DNA from: Neobacillus ginsengisoli
GTDB taxonomy: Bacteria; Bacillota; Bacilli; Bacillales_B; DSM-18226
Length of the DNA: 64,000 nt
Assembly (NCBI RefSeq): GCF_030813055.1
Contig: NZ_JAUSTW010000003.1
Span: 124,001 to 188,000, forward strand
Direction of reading: 5' to 3'
Shown: positions 54,139 to 63,640 of the stretch, piece after piece
Position numbering within the stretch: the stretch's first letter is position 1
How the letters are laid out: each line of letters begins with the position of its first letter
The notes under the pieces: model-generated
What the model saw: only the letters and a program-made list of their open reading frames with translations
What the model was told of the DNA's origin: nothing
Databases searched by the model: none
Program-made: the position numbers and the translations under genes

Positions 54139-54519
54139 CTAATCATCCTCCATATATAAAAATAAACGCGGTAATTTGGGCAAATCATTCACTTGTCCAA
54201 ATGGGACGTTATTGATATCTTTTGGAAACAACTTAAGACTTTGTTCAATAAAAGGATAGATCTTTTCTAAATCCAAGCCCCAGTACTTTGGGCGATATGC
54301 CTGCAGATAGTTGTGTGCTGTTTGCATCATCACCCTCGCCCCCTTAATATTCCCGTATTCATAATGATAAATCGCAACACTCATTTGCAGCAATCCCTTT
54401 AAAAATAGGTTATCCTTTTCCGTCATCCACATTTCTTCGAGCAGGTCGTGGCAGGTATAATAATCCCCTTCATTGAATTTAATAAAAAACTCATAGTATT
54501 CCCTTGGATAATCATTCAT
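54139..54519 (-). CDS. DUF309 family protein
   Basis: 126 residues, all-helical. The DUF309 core FIKFNEGDYYTCHDLLEEMWMTEKDNLFLKGLLQ with HDLLEEMW is diagnostic. Function unknown. AAGGGAGG about 12 nt upstream of the ATG. Confidence 0.8.
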   Translation of the reverse strand: MNDYPREYYEFFIKFNEGDYYTCHDLLEEMWMTEKDNLFLKGLLQMSVAIYHYEYGNIKGARVMMQTAHNYLQAYRPKYWGLDLEKIYPFIEQSLKLFPKDINNVPFGQVNDLPKLPRLFLYMEDD

Positions 54520-54588
54520 TGAAAAGGGGCCTCCCTTCCTTATTCTTTCCTTTTCCGTATCCAGTTTAAGTTAAAATTTAAAATACCA

Positions 54589-54618
54589 CAAAAAAAACAG
54601 GCCCGAATGACCTGTTTT
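54589..54618 (-). terminator. yuiC terminator
   Basis: AAAACAGG-tcattcggg-CCTGTTTT followed by TTTT on the minus strand. Confidence 0.85.
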
Positions 54619-55334
54619 TACTTACTTTCTGATTTTATAAATTGTTGGCGAAAGACCTGCATGGTTTTATCTTCGTTTAATTTTTGTAATTGGTCCTCAG
54701 TTAGTTTCCCATTTCCTTTTTGAACAATATAGATGTCCAGTTTCTTTTTACCCCATAAATTATAAACATCTTCAACCGTCTTGTAATAAAGGTCTAACTC
54801 ATTTCCCTTAATGGCTCCACCTTTATCTGCAACCACTCCATAGCCGTAACCCGGGATAAACAGGATTGTTCCGATTGGGAAAACGGTTAAATCCGCTGCG
54901 ACGGTTGAAAATAAATCCCGCTTCACTTTTACGCCTGAAAACGTAATTCCATATTCAGGATTTCCTTCGCGTTTACCGGTGGATTCATAGCCGGCCGTAT
55001 ATCCTGTAGCGGTTACGGTGGTTTTTGGGTATCGTGACCAATCAAAGGCATCCTCTAAAGTCGGCGGTGTTTTTGCAACCGCTACATTTGACGCGAGAGA
55101 GTCAAATTGTACGAATTGCTTAATCATTTTAAAGGCAATTCCAATAGTTTTTAATTTATGAGTAAAATGAGAATTAATCTCATCACTCAATTGCTTTTCT
55201 TCCGATTTAAAGTTTGCAAAAGAAAAAAGGGATTCTGCTTTTACGCCGGATATTGATTGAAATGTCACTAATAATGCTAGTAAAAATAGACATGTCATGG
55301 CTAAACGTTTTGTCCCATTTCTTATCTTATTCAT
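54618..55334 (-). CDS. yuiC: 3D-domain muralytic protein (YuiC)
   Basis: 238 residues. Signal peptide ([25 protein letters not shown]), a linker, then a 3D/Sps domain with [40 protein letters not shown] and the third Asp in NELDLYY. YuiC of B. subtilis is a lytic transglycosylase acting on peptidoglycan. ATG 55334 behind GGAGTG opens the signal peptide; a longer form starting 30 nt upstream is not favoured. Confidence 0.9.
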   Translation of the reverse strand: MNKIRNGTKRLAMTCLFLLALLVTFQSISGVKAESLFSFANFKSEEKQLSDEINSHFTHKLKTIGIAFKMIKQFVQFDSLASNVAVAKTPPTLEDAFDWSRYPKTTVTATGYTAGYESTGKREGNPEYGITFSGVKVKRDLFSTVAADLTVFPIGTILFIPGYGYGVVADKGGAIKGNELDLYYKTVEDVYNLWGKKKLDIYIVQKGNGKLTEDQLQKLNEDKTMQVFRQQFIKSESK

Positions 55335-55443
55335 TAAAATATTCACTCCTCCAAAAATATTCATTTCCTAAGTGGCAATGAATTATTCAAATACGGAGGA
55401 AAAAAATAATTATTGTTTTAAAATTCAGATATTTTAGTGTAAA

Positions 55444-55470
55444 TAAAAAAGAGACTGTGATCAGCCTCTT
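55444..55470 (-). terminator. yuiB terminator
   Basis: AAGAGgCTG-atca-CAGtCTCTT with a TTTTTT run on the minus strand; overlaps the stop codon. Confidence 0.75.
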
Positions 55471-55792
55471 AAAACATTTGATAACCGTTTTTCCGTAACA
55501 GCTTTATCACAATTCCTGCTGTGATTGCTCCTGCCAACCCGCTAAGTAAAATGAGGATATCTGCTATAGCTAAAGAACTAATCCGATGTCCAAGTTGCCC
55601 AAATGCATATTTACTATTTGTAAAATATTGAATAAAACGCACTTTATCTACAATAAGAATGGCAATAATGGGGTAAATGAAAGCCATGATCCATGACATT
55701 CTTAAAAGCATATTAAGAATAAATCCAATACCAAAAAACAAAACAAAGAATAGCAATATTGATATAACCAAGACAACGATGCTCATTTGCAC
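55469..55792 (-). CDS. yuiB: YuiB-like membrane protein
   Basis: 107 residues with three membrane helices (about 4-28, 33-50 and 75-97). Position between yuiA and yuiC identifies it as YuiB; function unknown. GTG start with GGGGGA 8 nt upstream; the ATG two codons later is the alternative. Confidence 0.8.
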   Translation of the reverse strand: MQMSIVVLVISILLFFVLFFGIGFILNMLLRMSWIMAFIYPIIAILIVDKVRFIQYFTNSKYAFGQLGHRISSLAIADILILLSGLAGAITAGIVIKLLRKNGYQMF

Positions 55793-55961
55793 CTTGAGAT
55801 TCCCCCTTTACACATCAATTCTAAGTGTACTGAATGTCCAAAAGGGAGTCAACTAGAAAAGCGTAAAAGCAGGTTTAGCTACGTTAGGAAGAATTGCTCC
55901 TAAATCCAAAAAAATAGCCTCCCGAATAGATTCGAAGAAGCATGCTGTCTTTTTATCGATA

Positions 55962-56099
55962 CTATCTAGAACCTTCCTCTTTTTTCTCTCCTGTACCCTT
56001 GCAGCAGGAACAAGTTTCCGAGCCGCCCAGCAGTAACTGAAAATAGCCTGTACCCGAACAATAGTCACATTTAGTTGAATCTACTGTTTCAACTGCCAT
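55962..56099 (-). CDS. yuiA: YuiA, small CxxCxGxG zinc-finger protein
   Basis: 45 residues with two knuckles of the DnaJ zinc-finger type: CDYCSGTGYF (11-20) and CSCCKGTGEK (30-39). It would bind one zinc. GGAGG 9 nt before the ATG. Its place next to yuiB matches B. subtilis yuiA. A longer out-of-frame ORF on the same strand is a shadow. Confidence 0.9.
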   Translation of the reverse strand: MAVETVDSTKCDYCSGTGYFQLLLGGSETCSCCKGTGEKKEEGSR

Positions 56100-56254
56100 C
56101 CCAATCAGCCTCCTAATATTAACTTAATTTTCTGATAATATACCATAAATAATAAAAGAAAGGAAAGAGGGAAAAACAAGCAAAAACAGATAAGAAAACG
56201 GATACATCGAATCTTTTCTTTCATTTTCTAAAGGTTTCTTAAATTTTCTAAAAA

Positions 56255-56746
56255 TTAAAAAAATAATTTATAGGCGGTATAGCCGAACTGATCTCCAGGA
56301 TTTAACCCATCAATTCCAGGCAGAGAAGAGACATGATTCTGTTCAATCAGATAGCGAAGCAGGATGGAAGCATTTTTTTCATGAAGTAAGACTTCCGGGG
56401 CGATAAACTTCGCTTCAAACAGCTCATTTTCCTGATGTTTAAGTTGTCCGATATCTTGCGGCTCCAGTAGAAATAGGATTAAATTATCGCTTATTTCTTC
56501 CTCAATAACTCCTGTCCTTAACCCTATCAGTCCTTTAACCGCACACGTTATTCCCGTTTCTTCTTTTACTTCCCTTATTACGGCTTCATCAGCTGTTTCT
56601 CCCGTCTCGACAAAGCCTGCAGGAAGTGACCATTGGCCTTTAAGGCCTCCATACCGCTTTTTTACGACAAGCCATTTGCCATCTGCTGATTTTACCAAGC
56701 CGGATACGGCTAGCCAAACCTTCCCGCGTTTTTCGCGATTACTCAT
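56255..56746 (-). CDS. Nudix hydrolase
   Basis: 163 residues. The Nudix box GFVETGETADEAVIREVKEETGI (near 42-64) has all consensus Glu residues. It hydrolyses a nucleoside diphosphate linked to X, substrate unknown. GGAGGAG before ATG 56746. Located between yuiA and yumB. Confidence 0.9.
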   Translation of the reverse strand: MSNREKRGKVWLAVSGLVKSADGKWLVVKKRYGGLKGQWSLPAGFVETGETADEAVIREVKEETGITCAVKGLIGLRTGVIEEEISDNLILFLLEPQDIGQLKHQENELFEAKFIAPEVLLHEKNASILLRYLIEQNHVSSLPGIDGLNPGDQFGYTAYKLFF

Positions 56747-56789
56747 AAAACTCCTCCTCCCGTTGCTCATTATCCCTTATTTTAACAGA

Positions 56790-56816
56790 AAAAGGACAGA
56801 TTACTCTGTCCTTTTG
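56790..56816 (-). terminator. yumB terminator
   Basis: AAAAGGACAG-agtaat-CTGTCCTTTT; T tract on the minus strand. Confidence 0.88.
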
Positions 56817-56831
56817 GTTGAAGGTTAATTT

Positions 56832-58049
56832 TTAAAAAACATTAAATTTTCCTTTTTTCAATACAAGAGATGCTCCGCCAATCATATAAAGGGAACGATT
56901 ATCTACCACTTTTTTCATGAAGGCTGCTTTTGCTCCTGTTAACTTTTTACCAAATACGACACCAATAGCGTCATCCTCGCCGAGTGAGCAAACCGTTCCT
57001 TTATTATCAAACTTAAAGGTTTCAAGGTCTTGTTTATTACGAACTAAAGCCGCAATATTACGTGCGCAAACCTCACCTTGCTGCATAGCAATTTGTGCTG
57101 TTGGCGGGTATGGACGATTAATTTCTTCGTTAATCATAAGGGAGCTGTCACCAATAATGAAAACAGCATCAAATCCTGGAACACGCAGGTCCGGCTGTAC
57201 TTTCACACGGCCTCTCATTGCTTCAAAACCGGATTTTTCAATAACGGAATTACCACGGACCCCCGCTGCCCAAACTACAGTTCCAGCCTTGATTTCACGC
57301 GGTTCATCCTCGCCTTTTGCTACAAAGATTCCTTCAGGTGTACATTCTTTAATGGCAGTTCCAATTAAAAATTCTACACCCTTACGCTGCAATTGAGAAA
57401 CAGCATAATTTACTAATTCCGGGTCGAATCCCGGTAAAACTGTTGGGGCTGCTTCCACGCAAATAATTTTCACTTTATGAAAATCCACATCGTATTCATG
57501 GCATAGTTCAGGGATTCTGTTGGTTAATTCACCAAGGAATTCAATCCCAGTAAATCCTGCTCCACCTACCACGATAGAAAGTCTATCATCGTTCTTTTCT
57601 TCTTCCATATTGTAGGTCGCAAATTGGTATTCGATATGCTCACGCAATTGACGAGATGAATTGACATTGGTAATTCCAAATGCATATTCTTTTAAGCCCT
57701 TAATACCGAAAGTTTCCGGCTCACCGCCGAGAGCAAGCACAAGGTAATCATAATGGATTTCACTTTTTTCTAATATTACTTTCTTATCATCTTTGTTAAT
57801 TTCGATAACAGTGTCCTGTACAAAATCAACCTTGCTTCGATCAATAACATCACGAATCTCATAACGGACTCGATCATGATGCAATGTACCTGCAGACGCT
57901 TCATGTAACCATGTTGTTTCATAGTGGTAATCATTTTTATTGATTAAAACAATATCTGCTTCATTTACTCCAATTAACTTTTGCAAGCGAACTGTCGTCA
58001 TAAGTCCACCGTATCCAGCACCGACAATGACAATTTTTGGCTTTTTCAA
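56832..58049 (-). CDS. yumB: Type II NADH:quinone oxidoreductase (NDH-2)
   Basis: 405 residues. FAD motif [11 protein letters not shown] at the N-terminus, NADH-binding [16 protein letters not shown] near 160-175, quinone-site stretch [18 protein letters not shown] near 312-329, amphipathic C-terminus for membrane contact. It passes electrons from NADH to menaquinone without pumping protons. TTG 58049 gives [10 protein letters not shown], the family N-terminus; AAGGTGG lies about 11 nt upstream. Confidence 0.92.
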   Translation of the reverse strand: MKKPKIVIVGAGYGGLMTTVRLQKLIGVNEADIVLINKNDYHYETTWLHEASAGTLHHDRVRYEIRDVIDRSKVDFVQDTVIEINKDDKKVILEKSEIHYDYLVLALGGEPETFGIKGLKEYAFGITNVNSSRQLREHIEYQFATYNMEEEKNDDRLSIVVGGAGFTGIEFLGELTNRIPELCHEYDVDFHKVKIICVEAAPTVLPGFDPELVNYAVSQLQRKGVEFLIGTAIKECTPEGIFVAKGEDEPREIKAGTVVWAAGVRGNSVIEKSGFEAMRGRVKVQPDLRVPGFDAVFIIGDSSLMINEEINRPYPPTAQIAMQQGEVCARNIAALVRNKQDLETFKFDNKGTVCSLGEDDAIGVVFGKKLTGAKAAFMKKVVDNRSLYMIGGASLVLKKGKFNVF

Positions 58050-58174
58050 AGTGATCACTTCCACCTTTTTTATTTTTTATTTAGAATCTCTTTTTCTTAT
58101 CTTCCTCTGCTTCCATGAATTTTATTTTGCTAAGAAGGAAAATGTATGTGAGATAATTCACGTATGAAGTTAAA

Positions 58175-58260
58175 GGAAACACGCTGAATGAAAATCCCTT
58201 AGGGGGAGTATCCAGAAGCGCAGTTTATTTTATAATAAATAGGAATCTATTTCCTATTTG
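58175..58260 (+). repeat. Structured intergenic repeat, family 2, copy 2
   Basis: CCCTTAGGGGGAGTATCCAGAAGCGCAG parallels the core of copy 1, and AATAGGAA-tcta-TTTCCTATT is the matching terminal hairpin. The rest of 58065-58520 is AT-rich promoter-like DNA upstream of yumC with no visible gene. Confidence 0.45.
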
Positions 58261-58520
58261 CTATAAAAAATGTACTTTTTTTGTCACAATATATCCACAT
58301 TTCATCTTATTCTTTTTTCAGCTTATTTTCAAGCCATTTATTTAAATTATTTAACATAAGTACATTGGAAATTTTTCCATTTATATTAGATTACCTTTAT
58401 TATATGCTAGTAAAATAATTCAAATGACTCTGAATATTCCCTTTAAAAAAGTGAGGATTTTTAAAATTTGTGCTATTATAAGGAATGGAGATTGTTACTA
58501 CATAGTTGGGGGGATACGGA

Positions 58521-59516
58521 GTGCAAGAAAATCAAAAGGTTTATGATATTACCATTATCGGCGGCGGTCCTACCGGTTTATTTACTGCCTTTTACGGTGG
58601 AATGAGACAAGCATCAGTGAAGATCATTGAAAGCTTACCACAGCTTGGCGGTCAATTATCGGCGCTATATCCCGAAAAATATATTTATGATGTTGCAGGT
58701 TTTCCAAAAATCCGTGCACAAGAACTGATCAATAATCTAAAAGAACAAATGAAAAAATTTGAACCTGCTGTTGCATTGGAGCAATCGGTTGAAAAATTAG
58801 AAAAGCAGGAAGATGGTACCTTTAAATTAACAACAAATAAGGAAGTTCATTATTCTAAAACTATCATTATTACGGCAGGAAACGGTGCGTTCCAGCCACG
58901 ACGATTGGAATTGGAAAGCGCTGTTCAATATGAACGGAAAAACCTTTATTACTTTATTGAGGACCTAAACCAATTTGCCGGGCAAAAAGTAGTGGTATTT
59001 GGCGGCGGTGATTCAGCAGTCGATTGGGCGCTAATGCTGGAACCAATTGCTAAAAAGGTCACGATTGTTCACCGCAGAGATAAATTCCGTGCTCATGAAC
59101 ATAGTGTTGAGAATTTATACAATTCTAAGGTCGATGTAAAAACACCTTTCATACCTGCAGAATTAATTGGGGATGAAACTGGAATTAAACAAGTGGTACT
59201 TGAAGGCACAAATGGCGAAGGAAAAGAAACCCTCGATGTCGATGCTGTCATTTGTAATTATGGATTTGTTTCTTCTCTTGGCCCAATCAAAGAATGGGGA
59301 CTACAAATCGAAAAGAACTCCATCGTTGTCAATTCCAAAATGGAAACGAATGTACCAGGGATTTATGCCGCTGGAGATATTTGCACCTACGATGGAAAAG
59401 TGAAATTAATCGCTTGTGGCTTCGGAGAAGCACCAACGGCAGTCAATAATGCAAAGGCATTTATCGATCCAAAAGCAAAAATCCAACCATTACACAGTTC
59501 ATCTATGTTTAATTAA
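58521..59516 (+). CDS. yumC: Ferredoxin/flavodoxin-NADP+ reductase (type 2)
   Basis: 331 residues, thioredoxin-reductase-like FNR. FAD motif [23 protein letters not shown] motif [16 protein letters not shown] near 154, C-terminal [12 protein letters not shown] and [11 protein letters not shown] region; no CxxC, as expected for FNR. Essential in B. subtilis for reducing ferredoxin or flavodoxin. GTG 58521 has GGGGGG 7 nt upstream and fits the orthologue length. Confidence 0.95.
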   Translation: MQENQKVYDITIIGGGPTGLFTAFYGGMRQASVKIIESLPQLGGQLSALYPEKYIYDVAGFPKIRAQELINNLKEQMKKFEPAVALEQSVEKLEKQEDGTFKLTTNKEVHYSKTIIITAGNGAFQPRRLELESAVQYERKNLYYFIEDLNQFAGQKVVVFGGGDSAVDWALMLEPIAKKVTIVHRRDKFRAHEHSVENLYNSKVDVKTPFIPAELIGDETGIKQVVLEGTNGEGKETLDVDAVICNYGFVSSLGPIKEWGLQIEKNSIVVNSKMETNVPGIYAAGDICTYDGKVKLIACGFGEAPTAVNNAKAFIDPKAKIQPLHSSSMFN

Positions 59517-59525
59517 TAATATGTT

Positions 59526-59553
59526 AAAAGGCGCCCGTTTGGACGCCTTTTAT
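59526..59553. terminator. Terminator between yumC and yutM
   Basis: AAAAGGCG-cccgtttgga-CGCCTTTT with a T tract at the convergent junction. Confidence 0.82.
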
Positions 59554-59563
59554 TGTTATTCAT

Positions 59564-59932
59564 TTAACATTCTTCAGGTGTTCCTGCAGCGGTTGCCGTT
59601 CTGAACGATGACCCGCAGCCGCAGGATGCAATGGCGTTCGGGTTATCAATCGTAAAGCCCCCGCCCATCATGGATTGCTTATAATCAATTTTCGTCCCTT
59701 GTAAAATAGGAGCACTTTCTTTTTCCACTAGAATTTGAATCCCATGCTGTTCAAAATGAAGATCGTCTTCCTTCACTTCATGGTCGAATCCCATACCATA
59801 GGATAAACCGCTGCATCCTCCGCCTTTAACGCCTACTCGTAACAGGGCACCCTCTTCTTCATTTTGTTTCATCATATCTTTAATTTGTAAAGCCGCCGCT
59901 TCCGTCAAAATAATAACATCTTTACTCAACAT
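59564..59932 (-). CDS. yutM: A-type Fe-S carrier (HesB/IscA; YutM)
   Basis: 122 residues, IscA fold. The three ligand cysteines are in GVKGGGCSGLSYGMGF and ASCGCGSSF. Carries or inserts [2Fe-2S]/[4Fe-4S] clusters. GGAGG before the ATG. Next to the Nfu-type yutI region, so part of an Fe-S assembly neighbourhood. Confidence 0.92.
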   Translation of the reverse strand: MLSKDVIILTEAAALQIKDMMKQNEEEGALLRVGVKGGGCSGLSYGMGFDHEVKEDDLHFEQHGIQILVEKESAPILQGTKIDYKQSMMGGGFTIDNPNAIASCGCGSSFRTATAAGTPEEC

Positions 59933-60025
59933 GTTCCCTCCTTTTGAGGTCTTTACTATAGTATATATTCAAAAGATTAAGTACTCAACTGATTAGTTTA
60001 TATGGAATAACATATGAAATATATA

Positions 60026-60058
60026 TAAAAAGGGAGCGGCAGTCTGCTCCCTTTTATC
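60026..60058 (-). terminator. yuzB terminator
   Basis: AAAAGGGAGC...GCTCCCTTTT, T tract on the minus strand. Confidence 0.88.
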
Positions 60059-60298
60059 TTAAAACATCGGATTTTCTTCTAAATATTGATAAATATTATC
60101 GACTAATTCATCCGGCGTATTTCCAGTTACCACTTCGCCGTTAACAAGGGCATAAAGAGTGGAAGCACATTTGCCACAATAGCCTAGACAACCATATTCG
60201 ATAATATCAAGGTTTGGATCTCTCTCTAATTTTTCCAGGGCCCGTTGGGCACCATTTGCCAGATTGCTGATACAAAATTCAATGATCGGTTTAATCAT
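60059..60298 (-). CDS. yuzB: YuzB family protein (DUF1450)
   Basis: 79 residues with [29 protein letters not shown], a conserved triple-Cys pattern that suggests metal or redox function by analogy to small thioredoxin-like ferredoxins. Function unknown. GGAGAGG before the ATG. Confidence 0.85.
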   Translation of the reverse strand: MIKPIIEFCISNLANGAQRALEKLERDPNLDIIEYGCLGYCGKCASTLYALVNGEVVTGNTPDELVDNIYQYLEENPMF

Positions 60299-60572
60299 GC
60301 TTTCACCTCTCCACTAACTTATTATCCTACCCCATTTATTTTGCTTCGTCAATCATCATGTTCAAGGAGAGACTGTCAAGAAAATTATGATATATGTTGT
60401 TATTTCGACACAATTTAGATATACTCTTTTATGTATGAAAAAACATATAAATTATACTACTATTTTTAAAAAATTATCCATTTTATCCTTTTAATCCTGC
60501 ATTTCATCATGCAATAAAAAGAGGCAAAAATGAAACATTAAAGATAACTGGTTTACAGAAGGGGAAATAAAA

Positions 60573-61640
60573 ATGAAAAACCTTGTACTTCTCGGCGGAG
60601 GATACGGCGGGATGAAGATTTTGAATGAACTCCTGCCAAATCATCTGCCTGATGATGTAACAATTACACTAGTTGACCGCGTCCCATACCATTGTTTAAA
60701 AACGGAATATTATGCCCTAGCCGCCGGAACCATCTCGGATAAAGAAGTTCGTGTTGCATTTCCGGAACATCCTCGCTTAAGTATTAAATATGGTGAAGTA
60801 ACGGGAATTGATACAAAAGCGAAAAAGGTTCTCTTAAATGAAAATGAATCTCTCGACTATGATGACTTAGTGATTGGACTGGGTTGCGAAGATAATTATC
60901 ATAATGTACCCGGTGCAGAACAATATACTTACAGCATTCAAAATATTGAAAAATCCAGGCTTACCTACTCGATTTTAAATAATCTCGGCCCGGGTTCTGT
61001 TGTCGGAATCGTCGGCGCGGGTCTCAGCGGGGTAGAGCTAGCAAGCGAATTAAGTGAAAGCCGTGAAGATCTTCAAATCAAATTATTTGATAGAGGAAAA
61101 CATATTCTTTCAGCCTTCCCGGAACGGTTAAGTAAATATGTTGAAAATTGGTTTCAAAAACACAATGTCGAAATTATTAATAACTCCAATATCACCCAAA
61201 TTGAAGATAAAAAATTATATAATCACGGTCAACCGATTGATTGCGATGTAATTGTTTGGACTGCAGGGATTCAAGCTAATAAAGTTGTCCGTGATCTTTC
61301 TGAAGAAAAGGATCGGTCAGGTCGGTTAATCATCACCCCCCGCCACCATCTTCCTAATGATGAACATGTTTTTATCGTTGGGGACTGTGCCAGCCTTCCG
61401 CATGCACCAAGTGCCCAACTGGCGGAAGGGCAGGCAGAACAGATTGTAGAAGTATTGAAAAAACGTTGGAATGATGAAGAACCGCCTGAATCGTTCCCGG
61501 CGATTAAATTAAAGGGTGTCCTTGGTTCCCTTGGGAAAAAGCAAGGATTTGGGATGATGGCCGACCGCGCCATCACAGGACGTGTTGCCCGATTATTAAA
61601 ATCCGGTATTTTATGGATGTACAAGTACCATAACGGATGA
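60573..61640 (+). CDS. yutJ: NADH dehydrogenase-like flavoprotein YutJ
   Basis: 355 residues, NDH-2 superfamily. FAD motif LLGGGYGGMKIL, NAD motif GIVGAGLSGVELASELSE near 145-162, and VFIVGDCASLPH near 267. It is shorter than YumB and lacks its C-terminal membrane helix, so it is probably soluble or peripheral; substrate unknown. AAGGGG before the ATG. B. subtilis has yuzD directly after it; here an acyltransferase intervenes. Confidence 0.88.
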   Translation: MKNLVLLGGGYGGMKILNELLPNHLPDDVTITLVDRVPYHCLKTEYYALAAGTISDKEVRVAFPEHPRLSIKYGEVTGIDTKAKKVLLNENESLDYDDLVIGLGCEDNYHNVPGAEQYTYSIQNIEKSRLTYSILNNLGPGSVVGIVGAGLSGVELASELSESREDLQIKLFDRGKHILSAFPERLSKYVENWFQKHNVEIINNSNITQIEDKKLYNHGQPIDCDVIVWTAGIQANKVVRDLSEEKDRSGRLIITPRHHLPNDEHVFIVGDCASLPHAPSAQLAEGQAEQIVEVLKKRWNDEEPPESFPAIKLKGVLGSLGKKQGFGMMADRAITGRVARLLKSGILWMYKYHNG

Positions 61641-61651
61641 AATTTTCCTTA

Positions 61652-61684
61652 AAAAGCAGCCTTCAATATGAAAGCTGCTTTTCC
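61652..61684. terminator. Convergent terminator yutJ / acyltransferase
   Basis: AAAAGCAGC/GCTGCTTTT; the right arm codes for the last residues of the acyltransferase, so the hairpin overlaps the coding end. Confidence 0.75.
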
Positions 61685-62700
61685 TTTGCTCTTTTATTCA
61701 ATTTTCTTCCAAGAATAAATGGAAAGTAGTTATTAATTATCATACAAACAGGTATTAGTATCACTATGGTACAAATAGTTACAGTAATTCCTAATAAATC
61801 TTGATTTTTTATCTCCAGATGGAATTTTCCTCTTACTAATAAATTATAAAGATTGAAGCCAAAAGGAACATGCAATGTCATTACTACTAATGAGTTTCTC
61901 CCTAAAAAATTTAGCATGGGGATAAAAGATAAAAATTGAGCTAGAAAAACTACAAATGAAATTCCTAAAATTGCATAAAAAACAGACTCTAAATATAAGT
62001 TCATCACGGAAGGCAAACTTAGCATTTGCCAACATTTAAAATAGACATTTGGAAAAATCAGTACAGGAATAGAGATAATAAAACATAAAATCAATATATA
62101 GGATTTTCTTAAATTCCTTTCAAAAAATCCTATTTTATTTATTAAGTTGCCTAATCCAAAATAAACCATGAAGTAAAGTGAATAATTTAAGCTCCAAGGA
62201 AGAATATTTCTACTAGTAAACACCTCAAATTTCATACAAATAAAAAAACCAATTAAAATAACACTACAAATAATTAAGATTATATTTTTTATATATTTCA
62301 CTATAAAATAATAGATCATTTCGATGGTAAATAAAGATGTTAAAAACCAAATCGGTTCATCAAATGATAAAAAATTCCTTTTCGACACAATCAAATCGAA
62401 AAGAAATGATTTACTATTCAGTGGTTGATGAAATAGATAATTAAGCAGAATAAATGAAATAATTGAAAATGAAAAATAAGGAATAAGTAAAGAATTAACC
62501 TTGGCCAAAAAATACTTTTTAAAGTTGTCATATTTAGAAATCGAGAAAAAATATCCTGATATAAAGAAAAACAACGGCATATGAAATCCATATATTATGC
62601 TTCTAAACGAAGAATTAATAGGGGTATGACCGATTATTACTAAAAGTATTCCTATTCCTTTACAAGTATCCAGCCATTTTATCCTTATTTTCCCAGACAT
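61663..62700 (-). CDS. Membrane acyltransferase (acyltransferase family 3)
   Basis: 345 residues with about ten membrane helices. The N-terminal WLDTCKGIGILLVIIGH with catalytic-type His and FHMPLFFFISGYFF are diagnostic of the OafA/fucose 4-O-acetylase-like family that O-acetylates sugars of surface polymers. It is clearly AT-richer than its neighbours, and its position between yutJ and yuzD breaks the B. subtilis order, so acquisition by transfer is likely. GGGG before the ATG; promoter region carries a 23-bp inverted repeat. Confidence 0.87.
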   Translation of the reverse strand: MSGKIRIKWLDTCKGIGILLVIIGHTPINSSFRSIIYGFHMPLFFFISGYFFSISKYDNFKKYFLAKVNSLLIPYFSFSIISFILLNYLFHQPLNSKSFLFDLIVSKRNFLSFDEPIWFLTSLFTIEMIYYFIVKYIKNIILIICSVILIGFFICMKFEVFTSRNILPWSLNYSLYFMVYFGLGNLINKIGFFERNLRKSYILILCFIISIPVLIFPNVYFKCWQMLSLPSVMNLYLESVFYAILGISFVVFLAQFLSFIPMLNFLGRNSLVVMTLHVPFGFNLYNLLVRGKFHLEIKNQDLLGITVTICTIVILIPVCMIINNYFPFILGRKLNKRAKEKQLSY

Positions 62701-62755
62701 ATTTCTCCCCTCTTTCAGTCTATGTATTTTTTTACTATAATTATAACATTATATC

Positions 62756-62778
62756 AAACTAACATGTTAAGTTAGTTT
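62756..62778. promoter_or_regulatory. Inverted repeat in the acyltransferase promoter
   Basis: AAACTAAC-atgttaa-GTTAGTTT, 8-bp perfect arms, immediately upstream of a minus-strand TATAAT (62755-62750), so it covers the spacer and -35 position. TetR-like geometry; the regulator is not known. Confidence 0.5.
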
Positions 62779-62797
62779 TGTTTTCATTAAATTCTTG

Positions 62798-62838
62798 TAA
62801 AAAAAGAAGCATCCCATAAATGGAATGCTTCTTTTTTA
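62798..62838 (-). terminator. yuzD terminator
   Basis: AAGAAGCATtCC/GGgATGCTTCTT with T runs on both strands. Confidence 0.88.
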
Positions 62839-63165
62839 TTCCTCTGCTTTATATCCGTATTTCTCTAGCTCTGCAAAAATCAATTTTAATCGGGGGTTTC
62901 CTTCTCCTACCACTTTTTCCTCAATAACAACGACAGGATAAAACATATCCTCTTCAATTACTCTTTTAGCAAAAGTTTGCTTGTCGGGTTCTTCATGCGG
63001 TTGATAAATATCCACATAGGTCATTTTAAACGGCTGATTAGGAAACTTTCTTTCAATGGCAGCCTCAAGCCATTCAAAGGTTTCTTTCGATGAGGGGGAA
63101 CTTACACAGCTTGGACATAAGGTCTCAGCCCCATAAAGGACAATTTCAATTTCATTATTTTTCAT
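62836..63165 (-). CDS. yuzD: YuzD family thioredoxin-like protein (DUF1462)
   Basis: 109 residues, thioredoxin-like fold with VLYGAETLCPSCVSSPSS; the CPSC motif is a possible redox or metal pair. Function unknown; divergent from the Nfu protein YutI with a conserved short intergenic region, which suggests a link to Fe-S metabolism. GGGAAG before the ATG. Confidence 0.87.
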   Translation of the reverse strand: MKNNEIEIVLYGAETLCPSCVSSPSSKETFEWLEAAIERKFPNQPFKMTYVDIYQPHEEPDKQTFAKRVIEEDMFYPVVVIEEKVVGEGNPRLKLIFAELEKYGYKAEE

Positions 63166-63317
63166 ATTATCTCTTCCCTACTTTTTCTTTTATTTTACAA
63201 CATTGATACGGTAATAACGAAAGGATTCTTTCTCCGGTTAGATGATTTCCTTTCTCATTAGAATGGATTTTTGGCGCTAATGACATTATAATATAGATAG
63301 GAAAGGAGTCGATTGAT

Positions 63318-63554
63318 ATGGCAGAACAAGAAATGAAAGAACAAGTTCAGGAAGTATTAGATAAATTGCGTCCATTTCTTCTTCGTGATGGCGGAGACTG
63401 TGAATTAGTTGATGTGGAGGATGGCATTGTTAAGCTACGTTTGCTCGGCGCATGCGGCAGCTGCCCAAGCTCTACCATTACATTAAAAGCAGGCATTGAA
63501 AGAGCTCTTTTAGAAGAAGTTCCGGGAGTTCTTGAAGTAGAACAAGTATTTTAA
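63318..63554 (+). CDS. yutI: NifU-like Fe-S scaffold (YutI/Nfu)
   Basis: 78 residues, NifU C-terminal domain only. [34 protein letters not shown] has the CxxC cluster ligands. Accepts and delivers [4Fe-4S] clusters. GGAG before the ATG, strong terminator after. Confidence 0.93.
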   Translation: MAEQEMKEQVQEVLDKLRPFLLRDGGDCELVDVEDGIVKLRLLGACGSCPSSTITLKAGIERALLEEVPGVLEVEQVF

Positions 63555-63599
63555 TAAGAAAAGCTCCTGCACTGGCGCTAAACACTTATCTTATTATTT

Positions 63600-63634
63600 A
63601 AAAGCGATTGCCGATAAAGCAATCGCTTTTTTGT
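63600..63634. terminator. Terminator yutI / yutH
   Basis: AAAAGCGATTGC-cgataaa-GCAATCGCTTTT then TT; convergent genes. Confidence 0.9.
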
Positions 63635-63640
63635 TTATTC

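Noticed and set aside
55853..56068. 71-codon minus-strand ORF over yuiA
   Set aside because: Overlaps the zinc-knuckle gene yuiA in another frame and ends in the intergenic region.
56917..57396. 159-codon ORF antisense to yumB
   Set aside because: Shadow of a conserved NDH-2 gene; composition is Ser/Pro-rich as expected of antisense frames.
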